A stretch of 64,000 nt of DNA from Cladopsammia gracilis (lineage: Eukaryota > Cnidaria > Anthozoa > Scleractinia > Dendrophylliidae), in assembly GCA_022457155.1 (NCBI GenBank), contig JAJGOT010000259.1, positions 746,501-810,500 on the forward strand, given 5' to 3'. The translations under genes and the position numbers were made by a program. Positions 56,619-64,000 of this stretch are shown piece by piece. Within the stretch, counting starts at the first letter, position 1, and each line of letters begins with the position of its first letter. The notes under the pieces are model-generated. The model was not told where the DNA came from. It saw only the letters and a list, made by a program, of their open reading frames with translations, and ran no database searches.

Positions 56619-56689
56619 TTGGCCCTCTTAACCGCCGGAGCCTGAGTACGAGGACCACGAACTCAGGCCCCGGCGGTTAAGAGGGCCAA
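56619..56689. repeat. 29-bp-arm hairpin
   Basis: The arms at 56619-56647 and 56661-56689 (TTGGCCCTCTTAACCGCCGG and onward to CTGAGT) are complementary with one mismatch around a 13-base loop. It is GC-rich against an AT-rich background and lies about 270 bp before the TIR gene start. Confidence 0.8.
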
Positions 56690-56954
56690 AAATATTATTT
56701 TTGTTCTCATTATGTTATCATGTTGAAGGCAAGAAGTGATTGTTTTGTTTTCTATTGTTAGTATATTTTTGTGTTTTTCTTGTTTCTATGGTAGTTCTAT
56801 CCTTCCTGTTGAGTTGTTGTTGAATAATTTGTGAGCCTTTGCAGCACATCGCTAGCTGGATAGAAACCAAGTAAATAATACCAATTTATTTCAAAACTTG
56901 TACATCTTCAATTAAGCTTATAGACATCATAAGCCTGCAAGAGTTATAAAAGAA

Positions 56955-59661
56955 ATGGGTTCTGGAGCGAGCAAGAAGAAAAACAAAACTACAATGACAG
57001 CGGTGGGAGCTACTCAAGCCTTCATGGATGGAGCGAAGGAGACAACGAAAGAGGATACGAAAGAAGCTTCTATGAAAAACACGACAGCGTCAGGAAAGAT
57101 TTTGCTTTCGTTTCACTCGAAGAACTACGACAAAGCACAAGAACTGCGAAGTTTTCTTCAAGAGAATAAGTTTGAAGTGTTTCTAATTTCCGAAGGAAGT
57201 CCAGCTTCACTACAGCTTCGCGAACACAGTGTACAATGGTGTGACGTGTTTGTTCTAATTGCAACTTTCAACTACCAAAGATCACCACACTGTGTTGAGC
57301 TAGCAAACTACGCAAAGGACAAGAAAAAGCCTGTGGTTTCCCTGATCGCTCAGCCCAATTTCTCGCCTTCAGGTTCTGTCGGAGCAATCTCGCTGGCATG
57401 GGGTTTTAGCGTACAGCACATCCAAACTACACCAGACAACAATGAGCAATTTCTGGAGGCTCTCCAACAGAAAATGGCAAGGGTTGAACCTGGTGAGGTT
57501 GCCATGCCAACACATGATACTGCAGAGGGCTCAGCGGTTCAAACAGAGAAGACGCCTGGATCATATGTTTGTATTGTATTTCATCAAGATGGATCAGAAG
57601 TGGCTCAAATGCTAAAGGCTGGTAGGGGTGTGTCTAACAAAGGTGCACAAGCCAACACCCTCAGCTCTCTAGCCATTAAAATGGGGAACCCAAATGGTGA
57701 TAATTTGGGACTGATTCAAGACTGCAAAGTCTTTATACCTGTGTTGACTTCTGGTTACCAAGCCACTGAAAAGTGTCAACGGGAATATGAATATGCAAGG
57801 GAGTGCCAAAAGCTTATCGTTCCCGTCAAGGGTGAGAAGTTTTGGCCATCTGGCTGGCTGTCACTGGGGATTGCAGGCAAGCTGTACTATGAGCTCATTG
57901 ATGCAAATCAAGCATACTCCCATCGTGCTAATGTCCCAGACAGTAATCCTATGAATGACTTCATTTTTGCTGTCATGACTGCTATGCAAGGTCAACAGAC
58001 CGAGGAAGAAAGAGAAAAGGTGGGCAAAAATTTTATAAATGTGCTTAATATTGTTTTAATATTATAAGAGGCATTTTTCTAAACCCATCAAACAAAGTTT
58101 ACAGTCAATGGCTAATATAACAGAATAGAAAAAGTTAAAAAAAGATGTAGAGTGTAGAAGGAAGTGTTACTCCATAACACATTTCAAGGGTTAAGTAATT
58201 AATCACTCTAGAAGTAGTAGTAGCAGTAAATTTGAGAATGAATTATCACAAGTGTCTGCTTGTGGGAGGAGTCTGAGGAGTCTGATTATGAGAGATGTCT
58301 GCTTAAAGAAGATGTCTGCTTAAAGGTGTCTGCTTATGGAAGGTGTTTCCTCACAATACTCAGTTCAAACGTTGAAAGACTTTATTTTTGATTTCACAGA
58401 ACGCACTTCAACTTGAAGTAACAACGGCGACCACCGAAAGTAAAATTAATCTTGAAACTTATAGCACATGTAATATGTTCACACATAGTTATGAATACTA
58501 ATTAGAACAATAAATATCTAGAATGTTCATGCACCAGCTTGTGCTAATTACAAACAGTAGAAGATATAATACAAGTTTACATCTGCATATTCTGGTATTA
58601 GAACAGGAGGCATCTGCTTGTGGGTTAAAATTTTAATTTGTATCTACACTGTACTCTATTACTTTCAGGCTGATATTGCTGCATTAACCAAACAGATAGA
58701 CAATGTGAAATCCAAACTAGATGAGTGGCCTCCTCAGCCAAGACAGCAAACAGAACAAAAAACCCCACCTCCACATCCTGACACACTTATCACCCAGGAT
58801 AAAGAAAACCTGCCTTTTAATTACATCAAATATGAAGTCACTCGCATGACATTCACACCACCTGAGCCACTGTTTGACAAGCATGGTAGGCCAATAGAAC
58901 AGAAGTTTGACATCATGTTGTCATACCAGTGGGATATTCAGAACTTTGTGCGAGATATGTACATGGAGCTGGACATGAAGACGTTTAAGACTTGGATGGA
59001 TGTGTGGGGTGGCATGCAAGGGAACATTAATGAAGCCATGGCAACAGCAGTAGAGAATTCCACCCTTATGATATCATTTCTTACAGAAAAGTATCAAAAG
59101 TCAGTGAACTGTAACTTGGAGTTACAGTATGCCAAGCAATGTCAAATGCCAATAATCTTCATTAAAGTTGAACCAGATCTGCAGTTGAATGACTGGATTC
59201 AAGAAATGGCAGATAAAAGTCTTGTGTACACCTTGAGGTCCACTGGAGACTTTGGAGTCATGGATAATGGTGTACCTAAAATCAACCGCATAGCTGAAGC
59301 AGCCAGAAACCTTATCAAATGGTCAGCTACACAGCCTAAGGAATTACGCAATGATGTGTCAGAAGAAGTCTACAGACTGCAGAATCTACTTGAAGATGCC
59401 CTTTGTGCCCAAGCTGAGAAAGAAAACCGAGCAAGGTATCTAAAATGCACTCGTTGTGAAGCACAGTTTGAAGCTGATTCAGCTGCTGGCTGCAAGAAAC
59501 ATCGTGCTTATTACATGGGTGGGAACATTCTTGCTGGGCGATGGGTCTGCTGTAGTCAACGTGAAAAAGATGGCATGGGATGCGAAAACACCAACCATAT
59601 CACTACAACAAGAAAATGGACAGCTATTGAAGGGGGCTGCCACAAGTGGTTACCGGAGTAA
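56955..59661 (+). CDS. Three-TIR-domain protein with predicted N-myristoylation
   Basis: The model joins 56955-58019, a probable 18-bp exon at 58400-58417 and 58669-59661 in frame (691 residues). The start MGSGASKKKNK fits an N-myristoylation plus basic membrane anchor. TIR-like domain 1 spans about residues 47-170 (GKILLSFHSKNYDKAQELRS), domain 2 about 203-345 (SYVCIVFHQDG to the WLSLGI region) and domain 3 about 440-570 (FDIMLSYQWD, TWMDVWGG, SVNCNLELQYA). A charged helix joins domains 2 and 3. Glu512 of NLELQY sits where the catalytic Glu of NAD-cleaving TIR domains lies; domain 1 has CVELANYA at the same place. The C-terminus has a Cys/His cluster (KCTRCEAQFE, GCKKH, WVCC). Roles in innate immunity, as scaffold or NADase, are inferred. 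Without the microexon, exons 1 and 3 also join in phase. Confidence 0.82.
58250..58350. repeat. GTGTCTGCTTA tandem remnant in TIR intron
   Basis: Degenerate copies of GATGTCTGCTTAAAG-type units lie between exon 1 and the probable microexon. They resemble the minisatellite families elsewhere in the window. Confidence 0.45.
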
Positions 59662-59667
59662 CTTTTA

Positions 59668-60092
59668 CACAATATTCAAAGGCTACAATCTACATGTGCA
59701 AGGTTACAAATCTACATGTGCACAATATTCAAAGGCTACAATCTACATGTGCACAATATTCAAAGGCTACAATCTACATGTGCACAATATTCAAAGGCTA
59801 CAATCTACATGTGCACAATATTCAAAGGCTACAATCTACATGTGCACAATATTCAAAGGCTACAATCTACATGTTCCCAAATATCCAAAGGCTACAATCT
59901 ACATGTGCACAATATTCAAAGGTTACAATCTACATATGCACAATATTCAAAGGCTACAATCTACATGTAGACAATATTTAAAGGCTACAATCTACATGTG
60001 CACAATAGTCAAGGGCTACAATCTACATGTGCACAATATTCAAAGGCTACAATCTACATGTGCACAATATTCAAAGGCTACAACCTTCATGT
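59668..60092. repeat. 31-bp minisatellite directly after the TIR stop codon
   Basis: About 13 copies of CACAATATTCAAAGGCTACA plus ATCTACATGTG repeat with a 31-bp period, starting within 10 bp of the stop at 59661. Because 31 is not a multiple of three, it gives open frames in all three phases. It lies where the 3' untranslated region should be. Confidence 0.92.
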
Positions 60093-60094
60093 AC

Positions 60095-62385
60095 ACTTCA
60101 TAAGAATTTCATTTTTCAATGAATAAAAAAGAAGTAAATATTTTGGTTAATAATAATACCGCATCCAGGTGCGAACACCAAAAATCAAAACATGTTCCAA
60201 TTGGATGCTGAAAACCACATGCTTGACAGCTTAAATGTCATTGTTTGTCAATTTCAAACAAGAACACGGCCTTAAACATTGGCATTTTAGCCGTCAAACA
60301 TACAAGTTTCAGGAGCCAATAAATTAGAACATGATTTGGTGTTTGGTATTTACGCCTCTAGATGGAAATGATGGGATAAGTTATCACATAGTGTGACATT
60401 TGCAGTTAACATTAACGATAATATTATTATTATTATTATTGTCATACCAATTATATATTTTTTAATAATGACCCACACCAATAGAGTACTAACGTAAAGA
60501 TGTCACAAAAACAAAATTTGAGACAATCCCAACTCATTTCTACACGGCAGACACCGCTTGCAGAAGCACTCTGTGAGTTCGAATGCTCGAGGTAAGAAAT
60601 TCAATGACTGACCAAGCATGAAGCCAGCAGTGTGCTGACCATTCAAACACCATGCCTCTACAAGAACACTGCTTTTTTCTATCTTGATAACTTCAGAAAA
60701 AGTTTGTAATAACAATAAATGGAGTAAATAAATAAATAAATAAATAAATAAAAAGAACACTGAGAGCAGGCAAGAAACTTCTCTGGCTCCCAGGGTACAT
60801 TCCTCTTGTAAACATGACTCCCTAAAAATCTTTTGAAATTTGTTCTCAGTCAAACACCATATTAGAACTCGTGGTACAACCAGTTTACATGTAAGAATGA
60901 AGACTCTGGCAGGTACCCCATAGGAGGACATGTTTTCTGCTTAATACAGTTTACATGCAAAGGGTTGTAGTGCTAGGATCATCCCACTTGAATGGAAGGA
61001 TATCTGTATCTCCCATAACTGGTTATCAATAGATTACATGGGATCCTTGTCATGAAAAGGGAAACAAGAAAATGATATCCTGCCAGATCCTCGTGTATGA
61101 GGGCAATTGCCTGGTATTATGAACACAGCATTCCAGTAATTAAGTCAAGGAAAATTTACAAAATAAGTTTACAAGGCAAGATTTAATCTTATTTTAATAA
61201 TATTATAGATTTATTATGTCATATCAATTAACAGTAACGTAATAACTTATATGACTTATACAGTCAGTAATATTTTCCAAAGCATACGTCAAGGTCATGG
61301 CTACTGCCTTATTGGAAATGTCTGTGTTAGAGGGAGGCAAGGTATTAGGACTGTAATACAACAGATTTACTGTTAGCTTGATTGCAGCAATAATGTAATA
61401 TAATTACTACACTAGCAGCCTCTGTAAAACAAACTACAGTTGACACTCTAAGTGACCACTCTCACAACCAACCATCTCACCCTTTGGCGATCACCTTTAA
61501 TATCAAGTCGTGTCTGAAAACAGTTCTCTGTCAAACCATAATTAGACTCTTGCTAGGAACTCTCTCTCATAACCATCCATCTCACCCTTTAGCAATCACC
61601 TTTAATATCAAGTCGTGTCTGAAAACAGTTCTCTGTCAAACACCATAATTAGACTCTTGCTAGGAACTCTCTCTCTCTCCTAACCAACTATCCCCCTTCA
61701 GCAATCATCTTTAATATCAAGTCGTGTCTGAAAACAGTTCTCTGTCAAACACCATAATTAGACTCTTGCTAGGAACTCTCTCTCTCTCCTAACCAACTAT
61801 CCCCCTTCAGCAATCATCTTTAATATCAAGTTGTGTCAGAAAACAGTTCTCTGTCAAACACCATAATTAGACTCTTGCTAGGAACTCTTTATCCTAACCA
61901 ACTATCTCCCTTCAGCGATCATCTTTAATATCAAGTTGTGTCAGAAAACAGTTCTCTGTCAAACACCATAATTAGACTCTTGCTAGGAACTCTCTATCCT
62001 AACCAACTATCTCCCTTCAGCAATCATCTTTAATATCAAGTCGTGTCTGAAAATCTTGCTAGGAACTCTCTCTCATAACCAACCATCTCACCCTTTGGCG
62101 ATCATCTTTAATATCAAGTTATGTCAAAAAACAGTTCTCAGTCAAATGCCATATTTAGATGCTCGCAAGGGATCATCTCCCATAAGCAATCATTGTCTTC
62201 ATTGCCTGGTCATAAGAAAATTATTTGAAATTTGAACAATTCACTTTATATCAAGTTTTTGCACACTATAAAACTAACATATCAATTTTAAAAAATTTAT
62301 ACCTTTAAACACTATTAAAAATAAACTCAGTCTGCAGTGAGGTCATCTTATTGTAATGAATTATTTTGAAGTTTGCTAATTAAAA
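60095..62385. other. Intergenic spacer with tandem repeats
   Basis: Contains ATT and AAAT microsatellites at 60423-60440 and 60726-60752 and the repeat array at 61440-62180. No gene is seen. Confidence 0.55.
61440..62180. repeat. Seven-copy tandem repeat of about 105 bp
   Basis: TTTAATATCAAGTCGTGTCT followed by GAAAACAGTTCTCTGTCAAA and TTAGACTCTTGCTAGGAACT recurs about seven times at intervals of roughly 105 bp (about 78 bp for the last, which has a deletion). Copies differ by scattered substitutions and by the length of a CT run. Confidence 0.85.
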
Positions 62386-63984
62386 TTACTTTTCTTGAAT
62401 AACTTTGCTGAGAAAATGTTGATAGGCATCCATGAAGCCCTCAGGATCCTCCCAGTGTGGATAGTGTCCAATGTCATCTTTAAGGGATGTGTAGGTACCT
62501 TTGACAACTAGTTCTCTGTTGAGGAAAGACAACATGTATTGTGTCATTTTCCAGCCATTTTTTGCCTGCATTACGTGGAGGATGAAAAGTGCACTCAGTA
62601 ATAGCTGAAATTTAAGCCTTACCCAGTTGCAGCATCAATAATTGTATTCCTCCTCTTTTCCCACCTAACTTACCAACAGTAGAGGTTTATTGTATTAAAT
62701 AGTTGTTAACAGCCATGCAACTTGGCTATGATAGTGTTTTTTTCTTTTGTGCTAAAGATATATACTCACATCAAGTCACACCCAATCTGTTGTGGTCCCA
62801 AAACAGAACAGAACAGATATAATAATTAAACCAACACCCAGTTCAAGGATTGAAAGAGGGTACATTTTGCTCAAGACAGCCGGTGTCCAGGCCTATAACT
62901 TGTAAAATGATCATGAGGATCTCTAGTCACTGTATAAGTCCTTAACCCTTTAAGCCCTAATATCAAAATTTAAATTCTCATTTCTTGTCCCTATACATTT
63001 CCTATAGAAGTAGTGGGGAGAAAATGTTTGGATATCAAGAGAATTCATCTTGTGTGATTATCTTATTCTGATGACCTTTTTGATTGATAAGGCATTGATA
63101 TTACAAGGAGAAATTTGATGCTGATCACTCTTAGGGCTTAAAGGGTTATTTAAATAACTCCCAGAGTCAATTATGAAGACATGTAGTGTAGTTCTTACTT
63201 TTGAGTCTGAGTCAAATGAAACCTCTTCAGCAGTACTTTTGCATGGTAACATTTGTTTTTCAATATTTTACAAAATAATTTTGGGATTTTTCTTGAATGT
63301 TGATATTTGGCACTCCGGGGAGTCAAAGGGTTAAATAAAACACAATATTTACCTGTACTTGGTGAGTGTTACAGGAGGGTTAATAGGGTCAGCAGGACCA
63401 TAAATAAAATGCACTAAAAAAAAACAAACAATACAAAATTACACTTAACATTGTTTGAGTTAACAGTATACAGCTATTTCAATTAACGTCAGATGAAAAA
63501 GGCGAAAAGCCAAGACTGCAAGGTAGTATGGGATTTTTATGCAATGGCTTTTTACAACTAACCATACTACCTTGCGGTCTTGGCTTTGAGCTTTCATCCA
63601 ACAACGTTAATTGAAATAGCTGTATATATAAAAGGGGGAGGAAGAACATGTACTAGATGGAATAAGTGATAGGTTTACAACAGCAGGGATGGGGTTGCTA
63701 GAGGAAAAATGATGGGGGTGCAAAGGATTTTTTCAGTGAGGTGCCCCAGGGGTATGACAAGGGGGGGGGTGACTATTTTAAAGGATAAATGTGAAAATCC
63801 CCCCCCCCCTCCAACCCCTGGCGCATGAAAAAGGTATACATGTATGTCTTTAAAATACATTGCAGATTTCTTATATCATAACATTGGGTTTTTTTTTTAT
63901 AGTTTACCTGGTACTAAAGTTGTTTGCATGACTCCAACCCATCTTCCCCTGTTTTCATGTCGTTGATTCATGTACTGAAGAATA
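62386..63984 (-). CDS. MEST: MEST-like alpha/beta hydrolase, C-terminal exons only
   Basis: Three exons join in phase: 63908-63984, 63353-63413 and 62386-62515; the rest of the gene lies beyond the right edge. The translation reads ILQYMNQRHENRGRWVGVMQ, then a segment with HFIYGPADPINPP and finally GHYPHWEDPEGFMDAY to a stop at 62386. HFIYGPxDPxNP and (S/G)HYPxxEDPxGF are the acid- and His-bearing ends of the MEST (mesoderm-specific transcript) family of alpha/beta hydrolases; the final His is the catalytic-triad His, and the Asp of GPADP is a candidate acid. The nucleophile is in the unseen part. The family is membrane-associated in vertebrates and its substrate is not established. An intronic ATG before exon 62386 is not a start. 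Confidence 0.8.
63469..63624. mobile_element. Tc1/mariner-type MITE in MEST-like intron
   Basis: The element 63471-63622 starts CAGCTATTTCAATTAACG and ends with the reverse complement, flanked by TA. The inner arms contain AGCCAAGAC and GCAAGGTAGTATGG. It lies within the intron between the first two visible exons. Confidence 0.85.
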
Positions 63985-64000
63985 CTAATAAACAAAATCA

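Larger units (their letters stand above)
52669..56954. other. Intergenic spacer between F-box and TIR genes
   Basis: AT-rich DNA with an inverted-repeat element (55553-55824) and a hairpin (56619-56689). I see no gene. The promoter of the TIR gene should lie near its right end, but no clear TATA box or upstream splice acceptor is visible. Confidence 0.5.

Noticed and set aside
59646..60103. Open frames in all three phases over the 31-bp repeat
   Set aside because: A 31-bp period without stops opens every frame; the real protein ends at 59661.

Overview
This 64-kb window looks like nuclear DNA of a cnidarian, most likely a stony coral or other hexacorallian. The evidence is AT-rich DNA, animal GT-AG gene structures, animal gene families (class A GPCR, polyamine oxidase, MEST-like hydrolase, F-box, NHL and TIR proteins) and a dense load of short inverted-repeat elements. 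The taxon is inferred; no marker gene fixes it.

Positions 1 to about 8,600 differ from the rest. They hold a compact, intronless block of virus-type genes on both strands, best read as the right part of an integrated Polinton/polinton-like DNA virus whose left part lies outside the window. It contains a possible virion protein (partial), an interrupted conserved protein, an A32-type packaging ATPase, a fibre-like protein with phage-tail-fibre-type repeats, small unknown proteins, a small membrane protein, two SAP-like paralogues (one carrying Cys/His repeats) and two tandem paralogues resembling the giant-virus DUF5871 family. A 120-bp Harbinger-type MITE splits one gene. An unexplained 285-bp hairpin-rich module lies between the two SAP-like genes. 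Short palindromes sit in several intergenic gaps.

From about 10 kb on, host genes are spaced widely. They are a giant ankyrin-repeat protein (minus, 10.0-13.1 kb), an intronless neuropeptide-type GPCR (minus, 17.4-18.4 kb), a secreted polyamine-oxidase-like flavoenzyme in four coding exons (minus, 20.5-23.5 kb), PAN/Apple-like exons (plus, 27.2 and 30.4 kb), a single-exon NHL-repeat protein (plus, 37.2-38.7 kb), a seven-coding-exon F-box protein (plus, 46.9-52.7 kb, with a probable upstream noncoding exon), a three-TIR-domain protein with a predicted myristoylation signal (plus, 57.0-59.7 kb), and the last three exons of a MEST-like alpha/beta hydrolase (minus, 62.4-64.0 kb, open to the right).

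The spacers hold many repeats: MITEs with TTA/TAA, TTAA or TA target duplications, a 178-bp spacerless palindrome, a 34-copy perfect CTGCA array, 17-, 22-, 31- and about 105-bp tandem repeats, and dispersed SINE-like and satellite-like sequences. Exon boundaries were placed by eye from splice sites and codon phase.
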